A stretch of DNA of 64,000 nucleotides. Origin: Pseudomonas sp. VD-NE ins. GTDB lineage: Bacteria; Pseudomonadota; Gammaproteobacteria; Pseudomonadales; Pseudomonadaceae. Position numbers and translations under genes: made by a program. Every line of letters begins with the position of its first letter. Position 1 is the first letter of the stretch. Where the stretch lies: positions 3,801,001-3,865,000 of the forward strand of contig NZ_CP134772.1 of assembly GCF_031882575.1 (NCBI RefSeq), read 5' to 3'. This document shows positions 18,369-29,108 of this stretch, piece by piece. Under the pieces are notes generated by a model that saw only the letters and a list, made by a program, of their open reading frames with translations, was not told the origin of the DNA and did not search any database.

Positions 18369-19055
18369 TCAGTTGCCCGGTTTCCAGGCACCGGCGTTCA
18401 TGCCATCGACCAGACGATTGATCGCCTCGCGCATGGCCAGATCCAGTACTTTGCCGTTGAGGGTCGAGTCGTAGGCAGCGGTGCCACCGAAGCCGATGAT
18501 TTCGCGGTTGGACAAGGCGTATTCGCCGGCGCCCTGAGTCGAATAGACCACTTCGGAAGTGCTGATGTTGACGATGTTCAGGTTGACCTTGGCGTAGGCC
18601 ACTTGAGTCTTGCCACGGCCAAGAATGCCGAACAACTGGTGATCGCCGGTCTCTTTGCGGCCGAACTCGGTGACGTCACCGGTGACCACATAATCAGCAC
18701 CTTTGAGACGCTGGGCCTGGCCCTTGATCGCGGCTTCCTGCTGGATTTCGCCCATGTTGTCGCGATCCAGCACGCTGAAGCGGTTGGTCTGCTGCAAGTG
18801 GGTGATGAGGATGGTCTTGGCCTGACCGCCGAGACGGTCGACACCGTCGGAGAAGATCCCGCGCATGTAGCTGGAGCGGTTGTCGAACTTGCCCACGGCC
18901 ATTGGCACACGAACGCCAGTCCAGACTTGGCTGGCGCTTTCAACCTTGGCCACCGGCAGCGCGCGGGAGCTTTCGGTGGCGCAACCGGCGAGTGTGCCGG
19001 CAATCGTGCCGAGTACAGCAATCGCGACGCCTGAGACCAGCATCCGGGAGATCAT
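18369..19055 (-). CDS. CsgG/HfaB-like lipoprotein
   Basis: This 228-residue protein has the lipoprotein signal MISRMLVSGVAIAVLGTIAG ending in LAGC. The CsgG-like domain follows (WTGVRVPMAVGKFDNRSSYM, then TDFSVLDRDNM-type strand, GADYVVTGDVTEFGRK). CsgG makes an outer-membrane channel for curli subunits, but no curli genes are here. The protein is shorter and more like the regulator-type CsgG relatives that pair with DUF4810 and GNA1162. The start is ATG 19055 or, with better AAAGGA spacing, GTG 19061. It is the first gene of the three-lipoprotein operon. Confidence 0.85.
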   Translation of the reverse strand: MISRMLVSGVAIAVLGTIAGTLAGCATESSRALPVAKVESASQVWTGVRVPMAVGKFDNRSSYMRGIFSDGVDRLGGQAKTILITHLQQTNRFSVLDRDNMGEIQQEAAIKGQAQRLKGADYVVTGDVTEFGRKETGDHQLFGILGRGKTQVAYAKVNLNIVNISTSEVVYSTQGAGEYALSNREIIGFGGTAAYDSTLNGKVLDLAMREAINRLVDGMNAGAWKPGN

Positions 19056-19209
19056 TCTCACTGAGTATTCCTTTTGAAAAACGGGGATGTCCCGGCACGG
19101 CAAAGCGCTCGGGGGCTGAAAAGGGGCGGCATTATGACAAAGTGCCATCATTCGTGACAGGTTTTTTTGACGCCAGTGAATTGGCTTGATTGGCCTTACG
19201 CAAATCCAT

Positions 19210-19298
19210 TGTGGGAGCGAGCCTGCTCGCGAAAGCGGTATGTCAGACGAATCATCTCTGACTGATAGATTGCTTTCGCGAGCAGGCTCGCTCCCACA
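19210..19298. repeat. REP doublet (TGTGGGAGCGAGC type)
   Basis: TGTGGGAGCGAGCCTGCTCG and its reverse complement face each other across 35 bases. Each arm is itself palindromic around GAGC..GCTC. The doublet lies between the CsgG-like gene promoter region and the end of dnaE2. Confidence 0.9.
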
Positions 19299-19327
19299 GG
19301 GTTTTGTGTTCGGCTTGGGAGAAAGGA

Positions 19328-22300
19328 TCAATGGAAATCGCGGCTCTGTACGCGAATGCCATTGAGCAGCGGGCTGAGGTCGCTCAGGCGGCCTGCAATC
19401 AAATGGCGCACTTCGCCCTCGCGCTCCCAGCGGCCATCGACCTTGAGCAATTGCGAACCGACCAGCACTTGCCGCTGACGCTCGGCCAGGTCGCGCCAGA
19501 CCACCACGTTGACGTTGCCGAATTCGTCTTCCAGGGTCACGAAGGTCACGCCACTGGCGGTGCCCGGTCGTTGCCGTCCCGTCACCAGCCCGGCGACGCT
19601 CACCGGTCGGCCGTGTTCGACCTCAAGCAACTCCTGCGAACTGCGGCAGCGCCGGGCTTTGAGTTCGCCACGCAACAGCGCCAGCGGATGCGGCCCCAAC
19701 GTGGTGCCGATGGTGCTGTAATCGGCATGCAGATCCTCGCCAACGCTGGGTTTGGGCAGCACCACCTCGGCCTCCTCCTGACTTGGCAACCCGGCAAACA
19801 GGCCCAGCTGTTTCTGCACCCCGGCCACTTCCCAGCGCGCCCGATGCCGATGCCCGGCCAAACCACGCAACGCCCCGGAGTCGGCGAGTAACGCCTGCGC
19901 CCGACTGTCGAGCACCGCCCGCTCGCCCAGATCAGCGACATCGGCAAACGCCCCGCGCGCCCGCGCCGCTTCGATGCGTCGGGCATCGTCCTCGCGAAAG
20001 CCCTTGATCATCCGCAGGCCCATGCGAATCGCCGGTTGCGCCGCTGTGGTGGTTTCCAGACTGCAATCCCAATCACTGGCGCGCACGTCGACCGGGCGGA
20101 TCTGCAACTGATGCCGGCGCGCATCCTGGAGAATCTGGTCCGGACTGTAGAAGCCCATCGGCCAGCTATTGATCAACGCGCAGGCGAACGCTGCCGGTTC
20201 GTGGCACTTGAGCCAGCAACTGGCGTAAGTCAGCAAGGCAAAACTGGCGGCGTGGGACTCGGGAAAACCGTAGCTGCCAAAGCCTTTGATCTGCTCGAAG
20301 ATCTGCGCGGCGAACTCCGGCGTGTAGCCGTTCTTCTTCATGCCGGCGGCGAGGCGTTCCTTGTGCGGTTCCAGTCCGCCGTGGCGTTTCCACGCAGCCA
20401 TGGAGCGGCGCAACTGATCGGCCTCCCCGGGACTGTAATCGGCAGCGACGATGGCGATCTGCATGACCTGTTCCTGAAACAGCGGCACGCCGAGGGTGCG
20501 TTTGAGCACCACTTCCAGCTCCGGTGACGGATAAGTCTCCTCTTCTTCCTTGTTCCGGCGGCGCAGATACGGATGGACCATCCCGCCCTGAATCGGCCCC
20601 GGGCGGACAATGGCCACCTCAATCACCAGATCATAGAACTTCGCCGGTTTCAGCCGTGGCAGCATCGACATCTGCGCCCGCGACTCGATCTGGAACACAC
20701 CGATGGTGTCGGCGCGGCTGATCATCTCGTAGGTCGGTTTGTCTTCGGCCGGGATAGTCGCCAGGCTGAGATCCTGATTGCGATGGCGGCGCAGCAAGTC
20801 GAAACAGCGGCGAATTGCGCTGAGCATGCCGAGGGCGAGGATATCCACCTTGAGCAGGCCGACCGCATCGAGGTCGTCCTTGTCCCACTGGATGATCGTG
20901 CGCTCGGCCATCGCCGCGTTCTCGACCGGCACCAGCGTGTCCAGCGGCTGCTCGGAAATCACGAAGCCGCCGGGGTGCTGTGACAGGTGCCGGGGGAAGC
21001 CGATCAACTGCCCGGTCAGGCTCAACACCCGACGCAGCACCGGGCTTTCCGGGTCGAAGCCGCCTTCGAGCAAACGCGCGACCGGCGGCGTTTCATCGCT
21101 CCAGTGGCCGCAGCAATCGGCCAGTGCATTGATCTGATCCGGCGGCAGGCCCAAGGCCTTGGCCACATCACGTACTGCGCCGGCAGCATGGTAGGTGCTG
21201 ACCACCGCCGTCAGCGCCGCACGACCACGGCCATAACGGCGAAACACGTATTGCAGGACTTCTTCGCGGCGTTCGTGCTCGAAGTCGACGTCGATGTCCG
21301 GCGGTTCATTGCGCTCCTTGGACATGAAGCGTTCGAACAGCAGCGTGGTGCGGTCCGGGTCGATCTCGGTGATGCCCAAGGCAAAGCACACCGCCGAGTT
21401 GGCTGCCGAGCCACGGCCCTGACAGAGGATTTTTTGCTCACGGGCAAAACGCACCACGTCGTGTACGGTGAGGAAGTAGCTTTCATAGCCGAGTTCGGCG
21501 ATCAGCTTCAGCTCCTTGTTGATCTGTCTCAGCACCTTGAAGGGCGCGCCCTTCTTCCAACGCCAGGCGATGCCTTCCTTGGTCAGTTGCCTTAGCCAGG
21601 AACTGGCGCTGTGCCCCTCGGGGACCAGCTCCTTGGGATATTGATAACGCAACTCGCCCAGATCGAAGGTGCAACGCCGGGCCAGCTTCACCGACTCGTC
21701 GAGCAAGGCCTGCGGATACAACTCGCGCAACACCTCGACGCTGCGCAAATGTCGCTCGCCATTGGGGTGCAAACGCAACCCCGCCTCAGCCACCGGTACG
21801 TGATGACGGATCGCCGTCATGGTGTCCTGCAAGGCGCGTCGGCCACGGGCGTGCATATGCACATCGCCACTGGCCACGGCCGGAATCTGCAACTCGGCGG
21901 CCAGACTCAATAACTCCGCCAGCCGCTGCTGATCGTCCTGGCCACGATGCAATTGCACCGCCAGCCACAGGCGTTGGCCGAAGGTCTGCTGCAACCAACG
22001 GCCCTCTTCCACCTGATCAAGCGAGTCCGGCACCCACAACACCAGCAATCCCGGCAGCGCTTCGTTGAAGTCCTCGCGCAACACCTGATACTGGCCTTTT
22101 TGCGTGCGCCGTCGTGCACGAGTGATCAAGCCGCACAGTGCCTGATAGCCCGCGAGGTTCTCCACCAGCAGCACCAGTTTCGGGCCGTTTTCAATGCGCA
22201 CTTCACTGCCGATGATCAGCGGCAGCTCAACCGATTTCGCCGCTTGCCAGGCGCGAACGATCCCGGCCAGCGTGCATTCATCGGTGATCGCCAGCGCCTG

Positions 22301-22405
22301 ATAGCCGTGCTTTTTTGCGCGCTGAAACAGTTCCAGCGCACTGGACGCACCGCGCTGGAAACTGAAGTTCGACAGGCAGTGCAGTTCGGCATAACCGTCA
22401 TTCAT
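19328..22405 (-). CDS. dnaE2: Error-prone DNA polymerase DnaE2 (ImuC)
   Basis: This is a 1025-residue alpha-type DNA polymerase with an N-terminal PHP domain ([28 protein letters not shown]). The polymerase core has the catalytic Asp motif [15 protein letters not shown]. Helix-hairpin-helix and OB-fold parts follow at the C-terminus ([18 protein letters not shown]). It extends from DNA lesions together with ImuA and ImuB and causes most SOS mutagenesis in bacteria with this cassette. The ATG at 22405 was chosen because it overlaps the imuB stop (ATGA), coupling translation. It is the last gene of lexA2-imuA-imuB-dnaE2. Confidence 0.95.
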   Translation of the reverse strand: MNDGYAELHCLSNFSFQRGASSALELFQRAKKHGYQALAITDECTLAGIVRAWQAAKSVELPLIIGSEVRIENGPKLVLLVENLAGYQALCGLITRARRRTQKGQYQVLREDFNEALPGLLVLWVPDSLDQVEEGRWLQQTFGQRLWLAVQLHRGQDDQQRLAELLSLAAELQIPAVASGDVHMHARGRRALQDTMTAIRHHVPVAEAGLRLHPNGERHLRSVEVLRELYPQALLDESVKLARRCTFDLGELRYQYPKELVPEGHSASSWLRQLTKEGIAWRWKKGAPFKVLRQINKELKLIAELGYESYFLTVHDVVRFAREQKILCQGRGSAANSAVCFALGITEIDPDRTTLLFERFMSKERNEPPDIDVDFEHERREEVLQYVFRRYGRGRAALTAVVSTYHAAGAVRDVAKALGLPPDQINALADCCGHWSDETPPVARLLEGGFDPESPVLRRVLSLTGQLIGFPRHLSQHPGGFVISEQPLDTLVPVENAAMAERTIIQWDKDDLDAVGLLKVDILALGMLSAIRRCFDLLRRHRNQDLSLATIPAEDKPTYEMISRADTIGVFQIESRAQMSMLPRLKPAKFYDLVIEVAIVRPGPIQGGMVHPYLRRRNKEEEETYPSPELEVVLKRTLGVPLFQEQVMQIAIVAADYSPGEADQLRRSMAAWKRHGGLEPHKERLAAGMKKNGYTPEFAAQIFEQIKGFGSYGFPESHAASFALLTYASCWLKCHEPAAFACALINSWPMGFYSPDQILQDARRHQLQIRPVDVRASDWDCSLETTTAAQPAIRMGLRMIKGFREDDARRIEAARARGAFADVADLGERAVLDSRAQALLADSGALRGLAGHRHRARWEVAGVQKQLGLFAGLPSQEEAEVVLPKPSVGEDLHADYSTIGTTLGPHPLALLRGELKARRCRSSQELLEVEHGRPVSVAGLVTGRQRPGTASGVTFVTLEDEFGNVNVVVWRDLAERQRQVLVGSQLLKVDGRWEREGEVRHLIAGRLSDLSPLLNGIRVQSRDFH

Positions 22406-23817
22406 GCAAACCAGCCCTGCAGCCACAACGGACCGCCCTCGCCCACCGCGCGATAAGCCCAGCCCTGTTGGCCGGCGCGGTTCTGGATCAGGTAATAATC
22501 GCGGCGCACATCGTCACCGTCCCACCAGCCGGATTCGATACGTTCCGGACCCATGAGAATCCGCGCCGAACCTTCTGCCACACTTTGCGGCTCGCCGAGC
22601 AACCAGCCCGGACGGTGCACGCTCGGCAAGCCTGCGCAGCGTTGTTTGTCGACACCGTGCTGCCATGCGCACTCGGGGCGATGATCGGCCTGAAAACGCA
22701 GCCCCTGCACGGCGTCATCGCCCAAGCGTGCACGCAGGCGTTCGCGCAACTGCTCCCACGGCAAGGTCTGTTGCGGGCGGTCGTCGAACAGTTCCTGAAA
22801 CTGCGGCACGAAGCTCGGCAGGTCCTCGGCGCGCAGGCGAAAGCCACGCACGGGCGCCTCGACCTGTACTTGCTCCAGCCGCCCGCGCGCCAGTTCGAAA
22901 AGCATCGCCGGATCACGTTCAGCACTGAGCAGACCAACCTTGATCACGCTGTCCGGCAGCCCGGCGTGTTCCAGATGCAGGTCGAAACGCTGCACGCCGC
23001 TGTCACGCCCGCAGAGGAACGCCGACAGGTCACCGGTCAAACGCCGTAACGGGAACAGCAGCGCCTGATGCGACTGCACGTCAAAGTTGAGTTCGATGCG
23101 CACATCGAAACGATCCGGCGGCAAGTAAAATTCCAGCGCCAAGGGTCGCGCACCGAACAAGGTGTCGAGGTGTTTGAGCATCTGCGCTTCGAAGCGCCGC
23201 GCCAGCGCCTGACGCGGCAGGCTCTGCACCTGATTCAGATTGCGCAGGCCCATGCGCGACAACGCCGTGGCCACGCTCGGCTCCAGGCCGACGCGGTCGA
23301 CGGGTAACTGGCCGAGGTGGTGCTGCAAGGCTTCGCCGTCCGGCACCACCAAGCCGTCGTAAGCATTGGCCAGCACCCGCGCCGCCACCGGATTCGGTGC
23401 GGCGACGATGCGATGACGGAAACCCAGATCGGTCAGTTCCTGGCGCAGTCGTGCTTCGAACTGCGCCCAGGAGCCGAACAGACCCAGGCTCGATTCGATC
23501 TCGAACACCACGGTGCGCGGATAGTGCACGCTGACCTGCGCGCTGAAACGGTAGGCCCACGCGGCGAGAAATTGCTGCCAGTGCTCGACCTCGGCCGCCT
23601 CGTAATCCGCCGTGGCAAACCCTTTGCTCATCGCTTGGGCGGCGGTCATCGACTGGCCGGCGCGCAACCCGAGCTTGCGCGCCGCCGGGTTGACCGCTTG
23701 CAACACCCGGCGCTGGGCCGGGCCGTTGAGCAGCACTAATGGCTCATCGGGATCGGGACGCTGACGCAGCACGGCGTCGAGGGCCAATTGCGGAAACAGA
23801 ATACACACCCAGCGCAT
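22402..23817 (-). CDS. imuB: ImuB, catalytically inactive Y-family polymerase-like protein
   Basis: This 471-residue protein starts [17 protein letters not shown]. It has the Y-family palm/finger/little-finger layout but lacks the acidic active-site residues: the first motif reads ILFPQLALD instead of a D-x-D-x-F type, and the second reads [11 protein letters not shown]. That matches known ImuB proteins, which are not polymerases but bind the beta clamp and join ImuA and DnaE2 at the lesion. The C-terminal ~120 residues (WLLGEPQSV... [16 protein letters not shown]) are the conserved ImuB tail. The start lies 7 bases after the imuA stop. Confidence 0.93.
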   Translation of the reverse strand: MRWVCILFPQLALDAVLRQRPDPDEPLVLLNGPAQRRVLQAVNPAARKLGLRAGQSMTAAQAMSKGFATADYEAAEVEHWQQFLAAWAYRFSAQVSVHYPRTVVFEIESSLGLFGSWAQFEARLRQELTDLGFRHRIVAAPNPVAARVLANAYDGLVVPDGEALQHHLGQLPVDRVGLEPSVATALSRMGLRNLNQVQSLPRQALARRFEAQMLKHLDTLFGARPLALEFYLPPDRFDVRIELNFDVQSHQALLFPLRRLTGDLSAFLCGRDSGVQRFDLHLEHAGLPDSVIKVGLLSAERDPAMLFELARGRLEQVQVEAPVRGFRLRAEDLPSFVPQFQELFDDRPQQTLPWEQLRERLRARLGDDAVQGLRFQADHRPECAWQHGVDKQRCAGLPSVHRPGWLLGEPQSVAEGSARILMGPERIESGWWDGDDVRRDYYLIQNRAGQQGWAYRAVGEGGPLWLQGWFA

Positions 23818-23824
23818 GGCGACC

Positions 23825-24441
23825 TCAGTGACCCACGGCAAAGGCAATCGGTGCCGCACGCGCCAAACCGCCACGGCACTTGAGCACGCGCAACTGCGCG
23901 GGTTTGGCATCAATGGCAATGCGCAACGCCGCCGGTGACGGGTTGATCGCTTCGCTCAACGACCGCCAGGCAAACGCCAGGGTCTGGCCGGTTTCCGCCG
24001 CCACCTGCAAACGGCGCAATGCGCGGTCATCGGCCTTGTGCGGCCAGCACAGCACCGCGCCGCAACTGCCCGAACGCAAACACTGTTCCGCCGCCCACAA
24101 GGCATCGCGTTCACTGGCCTGGATCACCGACAACTGACGCAGATCGACCCCGGCGTTCTCCCACGCCTGCGGGTACGGCACGAACGGCGGCGCCACCAGC
24201 ACGATGCGCTCGCCCGCCGCCGACAACCGCGCCAGCGTCGGCCAGACCAGTTGCAGTTCGCCGACACCGGGACCGGCCAGAAGAATTTCGCTCAACGCCG
24301 CTTCCGGCCAGCCACCGCTGGGCAGTGCCGCGTCCAGCGCCGCATGCCCGGTCGGTTGCGGGCTGGCAGCGGGTGGCGCAGGCCGGCCCTTCCAGACCTG
24401 GCCGCCATTGAACAGCGTATCCAACGCAACGACGGCGCCCA

Positions 24442-24442
<1 letters not shown>
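23825..24442 (-). CDS. imuA: ImuA, RecA-related SOS mutasome protein
   Basis: This 205-residue protein is the RecA/SulA-like partner of ImuB. Typical features are HAALDAALPSGGWPEAALSE near the start, VLVAPPFVPYPQAWENAG-like middle strands and the C-terminal CRGGLARAAPIAFA tail. The Walker A is degenerate, as is common in ImuA. It binds RecA and ImuB and limits or targets the mutasome. Its ATG overlaps the lexA2 stop (TGATG), so the four genes form one SOS-controlled transcript. Confidence 0.9.
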
Positions 24443-25059
<617 letters not shown>

Positions 25060-25113
25060 TTGTACTCCTGTAGGATTTTCCTGACAAGCGCCACAGGTCG
25101 GCCCACCCTACGT

Positions 25114-25238
25114 TGATCGTTCCCACGCGCAATGATCGTTCCCACGCTCCGCGTGGGAACGCCTCTAGGGACGCTCTGCGTCCAGTGACGCGGAGCGTCA
25201 CGGGCTGCATTCCCACGCCGGAGCGTGGGAACGATCAG
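25114..25238. repeat. Cluster of REP-like palindromes (GATCGTTCCCACGC type)
   Basis: The stretch contains GATCGTTCCCACGC several times in both orientations, with the internal palindromes CACGCTCCGCGTG, GACGCTCTGCGTC and TGACGCGGAGCGTCA. It lies between the divergent lexA2 promoter and the end of the LysR gene. Confidence 0.85.
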
Positions 25239-25248
25239 TGCGTGGGTG

Positions 25249-26166
25249 TTAGCCAAGGCCGCGTTCGGCGAGGAATTCGGCGATGTAATCGATGAAGGCG
25301 ACGACCTTCGCCGTGGCCCGCCGATGGCTCGGGTACACCGCAAGAATGTGCGGGCCAAAAGTGTCCGGATCGATCTCGTAATCCGCCATGACCCGCACCA
25401 GCCGCCCGTCGGCAATGTACGGCGCGGCGCTCCACAGCGGCGTGTGCAGCAAACCGCGCCCGGCCAGGGCACTGGCCAGCAACAAATCGTAATTATCACT
25501 GCGCAACAGCGGATTCGCCGGCTGCGCGAGGCTCAAACGCTGCCCGTCGCGCTCGGCCCACCAGAATTCGCGGCTGAGCAGCGGATGCTGATAAAGCAGC
25601 CATTCATGTTGTTCGAGGGTTTGCGGATTCACCGGCAAATCCTTGCGCGCCAGGTACTCCGGGCTGCCGCACAACGCCAGACGATTGCTGCCGACCACCC
25701 GCGCAATCAACCCCGGCAAATCATCGTGGCCCTCACGTAGCGCCAGGTCGTAGCCGCTTTCCAGCAGATTGACGAAGGCATCGCACAGGTCCACTTGCAG
25801 GCTGATCTGCGGGTATTGCTGCAAAAAGCCGTCACACACCTCATCGAGAAACGCCCGCCCATACGCCAGCGGCGCAGTGATTTTCAGGTTGCCGCGCAAG
25901 CCGTGCTGCAACTGCTCGATTTCCTCGCCGGCCTCGTCCAGCCGCTGCAACACCAGCCGCGCGGTTTCCAGGTACACACGGCCGATTTCGGTGAGCAGAA
26001 TCCGCCGAGTGCTGCGCTCGAACAGCCGTGCGCCGAGCTCCGATTCCAGGTGATTGACCGCTTTGGTCAGCGCCGACGGGGTCTTGCCCAACTGCTCGGC
26101 GGCGCGGCTGAAACTGCCGAGCTGCGCGGTGACCACGAACATTTTCAATGCACCCAACTTGTCCAT
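25249..26166 (-). CDS. LysR-family transcriptional regulator
   Basis: This 305-residue protein starts MDKLGALKMFVVTAQLGSFS. The N-terminal helix-turn-helix is AAEQLGKTPSALTKAVNHLE (~20-40), with LFERSTRRILLTEIG in the wing. The effector domain is of the CrgA/DsdC-like subgroup with SGYDLALREG and LCGSPEYL. It is divergent from the exported amidohydrolase with about 100 bases between starts, so it probably controls that gene and itself (inference). A longer frame runs upstream but overlaps the neighbour's 5' end and has no ribosome site. Confidence 0.9.
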   Translation of the reverse strand: MDKLGALKMFVVTAQLGSFSRAAEQLGKTPSALTKAVNHLESELGARLFERSTRRILLTEIGRVYLETARLVLQRLDEAGEEIEQLQHGLRGNLKITAPLAYGRAFLDEVCDGFLQQYPQISLQVDLCDAFVNLLESGYDLALREGHDDLPGLIARVVGSNRLALCGSPEYLARKDLPVNPQTLEQHEWLLYQHPLLSREFWWAERDGQRLSLAQPANPLLRSDNYDLLLASALAGRGLLHTPLWSAAPYIADGRLVRVMADYEIDPDTFGPHILAVYPSHRRATAKVVAFIDYIAEFLAERGLG

Positions 26167-26269
26167 GCTTTTTCCATTCAGGCAAAAACGTTTTTCGTGA
26201 GGCAGGCGTTCTGTCAGCCGTTGCCAGCCACTAATCTCGCCATCAGACGCAATAACAAGGAAATCTTCA

Positions 26270-28012
26270 ATGAAAAGATTCATCCCGAGTCTGCTGGTAG
26301 CCGCTGTAAGTTTTGCCTCGATGGAAGCCATCGCCGCACCTGATCTGATCCTGCTCAACGGCAAGATTTTCACTGCCGACCGCGCGCAACCCAAGGTGCA
26401 GGCCCTGGCCGTGGAAAACGGCAAAGTGCTGAAGGTCGGCACCGACGCGCAGATCAAAGCCTTGATCGAACCCGGCACCCAAGTCATCGACCTCAAGGGC
26501 AAAGCGCTCATGCCCGGGCTGATCGACAGCCATTCCCACGCGATTTTCGGCGGTCTGGAAATGGTCTCGGCGAACATGGAAGACGAAGTCGTCGGCCTCG
26601 ACGAACTGCAAAAACGCCTGCGCGACTGGCGTGCAGACGGCAAGGCCAAACATGGCGACGTGCTGAGCATTGCCGGGATGAGTTCGGTTTATTGGGCGCA
26701 AGCCGAGGCCTTGGGCAAAACCTTCAACAGCGGCGAATGGGCCAGCGTGCCAGTGGTGTTTATCGGCAGCGACCACCACACGGCGTGGGCCAACAACGTC
26801 ATGCTCAAACGCGCCGGGATCGACGCAGCGCTGCTGAAAACCCTGCCCGACGCGGAAAAGGACACCATCGGCAAACTGGCCAACGGTGAGCCCAATGGAT
26901 TTGTGGTCGACGCCGGTTGGGATCGGGTCGCCTCGAAAATGCCAGTGCCGAGCCCCGCCGACATGTTGAATGCGGCGAAATCAGCGGTGCGCTACAACAA
27001 CAGCCTCGGCATCACCGCGTGGATGGATCCGGCCGCCAACGCCGCCCCGGGCGAAGCGGTGTTCGCCCTCAAACCCACCGAGAAAACCGTCGGCGTGCTG
27101 CCGGCCTATAAAGCCCTGTCGGAAAGCGGCGACATGAGCGTGCACGTCGCGGCGCTGCTGGTAGCCAACCCGAAAAGCGTGCCCGCCGACCTCGATACGC
27201 TGGACAAGGTGCGCCAGCAATTTCAGGGCATTCCCAACCTGACCCTGCCCGGGATCAAGATCTTCGCCGACGGCGTGATTGAATTCCCGGCACAAAGCGC
27301 GGCGATGATCGACCCCTACAGCAACTCGCACAAACAGGGCGAATTGCTGATCGATCCGCAGCATTTCGGCGAACTGGTCAGCGCCATCGACCAGCGCGGC
27401 TGGCTGGTGCACATCCACGCGATCGGCGACCGTGCCGTGCGTGAGTCGCTGAACGGTATCGCCCAGGCGCGCAAGGATCGGCAGAGCGGCGTGACGCACT
27501 CGATCACCCACTTGCAAATGGTCAATCCGAAAGAGTTCGCCCGTTTCAAACCGCTCAACGTGATCGCCTCGATGCAACTGCTGTGGGCCAGCGCCGACGA
27601 CTACACCACTGACATGATCAAGCCCTACGTCAGCGCCCTCGCCTTTCGCTATCAGTACCCGGCGCACTCGCTGCTGAAACAGGGCGCGACGATTGCCGGC
27701 GCGAGTGACTGGCCGGTGTCGACGCCAAATCCGTTCAATGCCATGGCCCAGGCGATTACTCGGGTCGGCCCGTTGGGCGTACTCAATGCCGATGAGCGTC
27801 TGGACCGCGACACGATGTTCTATGCCTACACGGTCAACGCCGCACGGACGATTGGCCTGGAGAAACAGATCGGCTCGCTGACGCCGGGTAAGCAGGCGGA
27901 CTTTATCGTGCTCGATCGCGATGTGTTCAGCGTCGACAACAAAGCCCTGCATGACACCCAGGTCCTGCAAACCTGGTTCGGCGGCCGTCAGGTCTATACC
28001 GCCGAAAAATAA
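26270..28012 (+). CDS. Exported amidohydrolase (YtcJ-like)
   Basis: This 580-residue protein has a Sec signal peptide (MKRFIPSLLVAAVSFASMEA, cut near AIAA-PD), so it is periplasmic. The amidohydrolase TIM barrel is intact: metal ligands HSH at 88-90 in GLIDSHSHA, a later VHIHAIGDRAVR and the C-terminal GASDWPVSTPNPF Asp, then SLTPGKQADFIVLDRD of the composite beta-domain. YtcJ-like enzymes hydrolyse amide or related C-N bonds; the substrate is not evident. The gene is divergent from a LysR regulator and followed by a repeat doublet. Confidence 0.88.
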   Translation: MKRFIPSLLVAAVSFASMEAIAAPDLILLNGKIFTADRAQPKVQALAVENGKVLKVGTDAQIKALIEPGTQVIDLKGKALMPGLIDSHSHAIFGGLEMVSANMEDEVVGLDELQKRLRDWRADGKAKHGDVLSIAGMSSVYWAQAEALGKTFNSGEWASVPVVFIGSDHHTAWANNVMLKRAGIDAALLKTLPDAEKDTIGKLANGEPNGFVVDAGWDRVASKMPVPSPADMLNAAKSAVRYNNSLGITAWMDPAANAAPGEAVFALKPTEKTVGVLPAYKALSESGDMSVHVAALLVANPKSVPADLDTLDKVRQQFQGIPNLTLPGIKIFADGVIEFPAQSAAMIDPYSNSHKQGELLIDPQHFGELVSAIDQRGWLVHIHAIGDRAVRESLNGIAQARKDRQSGVTHSITHLQMVNPKEFARFKPLNVIASMQLLWASADDYTTDMIKPYVSALAFRYQYPAHSLLKQGATIAGASDWPVSTPNPFNAMAQAITRVGPLGVLNADERLDRDTMFYAYTVNAARTIGLEKQIGSLTPGKQADFIVLDRDVFSVDNKALHDTQVLQTWFGGRQVYTAEK

Positions 28013-28028
28013 CAACACTGATCTCCCC

Positions 28029-28116
28029 TGTAGGAGCTGCCGCAGGCTGCGATCTTTTTGACTTTGATTTTAAAAAACCAAGATCAAAAGATCGCAGCCT
28101 GCGGCAGCTCCTACAG
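28029..28116. repeat. REP doublet (TGTAGGAGCTGCCGC type)
   Basis: CTGTAGGAGCTGCCGCAGGC leads to GCGATCTTTTTGA and is mirrored by TCAAAAGATCGCAGCCTGC-GGCAGCTCCTACAG. The arms of ~33 bases are nearly perfect inverted repeats and could fold after the amidohydrolase stop. Confidence 0.9.
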
Positions 28117-28160
28117 GTTTACTTCCTGCCCCCATAAAAATCACAACATCGGGACTTCAC

Positions 28161-28898
28161 ATGAAAGCCTTGCCCCTGTTCGCCCTGAGTTTTTTCAGTC
28201 TGCTGCCTTTGAGCAGCCAAGCGCTCCCCTTGAACGATGACTTTGCGCTGGAGGTAGACCTGACCCTCGCCAGCGACTACCGCACGCGGGGCATCTCGCA
28301 AACGCAAAACGACCCTGCCGTGCAGGCCGGTCTGACCCTCGCGCACAGCAGCGGTCTGTACCTTGGCGCGTGGAGCTCCAACGTCGATTTCGGCGGTGGC
28401 CTGAAAACCCGCCAGGAAGTCGATTACTACGGCGGTTGGCTGTGGCAGGCGACCGAGGCTGTCAGCCTCGACCTAGGCTACATCAAGTACGCCTACCCCA
28501 AGGAAAGCCAGTTCAACCAGAGCGAGGTTTACGGGATTCTCGGGGTTTACGGGGTGAAACTGGCGGCGTATTACTCCAGCGATGCGCCGGGGATCGATAG
28601 CAAACAGAGTTCGCTGTACACCTACATCGGTTATGAAACCGAGTTGCCGTACGACTCAGGATTGAAGTTGCGCTACGGCAATATGGATTTCAAGGACCCG
28701 CATTTGTACTCGGCGTCGGGCAGCGCCGAGGACTCTTATCGCGAATGGGAAATCAAACTCACCCACAACCTGGCCGGCGTGGTGTTGGGCCTGAGCTACA
28801 TCGACACCGATCTCTCACAAACCCAATGCCTGAGCAATTGGGGCTTCAAGGATGTGTGCACGGCAACCGTCGTCGCCAGCGTCAGCAAATCCTTCTGA
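28161..28898 (+). CDS. TorF-like putative outer-membrane porin
   Basis: This 245-residue protein has a signal peptide (MKALPLFALSFFSLLPLSS, cut after QA-LP) and a beta-barrel made of alternating polar/aromatic strands ending in ...SVSKSF. A C-terminal Phe is the outer-membrane insertion mark. The N-terminal TLASDYRTRGISQTQNDPAV is the signature of the TIGR02001/TorF family. It probably makes a small channel; the substrate is unknown. It stands between two repeat doublets and is likely a single-gene transcript. Confidence 0.88.
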   Translation: MKALPLFALSFFSLLPLSSQALPLNDDFALEVDLTLASDYRTRGISQTQNDPAVQAGLTLAHSSGLYLGAWSSNVDFGGGLKTRQEVDYYGGWLWQATEAVSLDLGYIKYAYPKESQFNQSEVYGILGVYGVKLAAYYSSDAPGIDSKQSSLYTYIGYETELPYDSGLKLRYGNMDFKDPHLYSASGSAEDSYREWEIKLTHNLAGVVLGLSYIDTDLSQTQCLSNWGFKDVCTATVVASVSKSF

Positions 28899-28912
28899 CC
28901 CCCACAATCCCA

Positions 28913-28999
28913 CTGTAGGAGCTGCCGCAGGCTGCGATCTTTTGATGTTGTTTTTAAGGGGCAAGATCAAAAGATCGCAGCCTTCGGCAGCTCCTACAG
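28913..28999. repeat. REP doublet (TGTAGGAGCTGCCGC type)
   Basis: CTGTAGGAGCTGCCGCAGGC...GATCTTTTGAT and ATCAAAAGATCGCAGCC...GGCAGCTCCTACAG face each other across a ~20-base centre. This is the second copy of the element at 28029, so the TorF-like gene is flanked by two copies. Confidence 0.9.
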
Positions 29000-29108
29000 G
29001 GATGGCGTGCAGACTTGTTACAGGATGTTTACGAATTTTTTACTAATGTTCTTCTACAGTTACACGCGCAACCGCGTGGTTTTCTATTCAAGTAGAGGAA
29101 TGTTTGAC

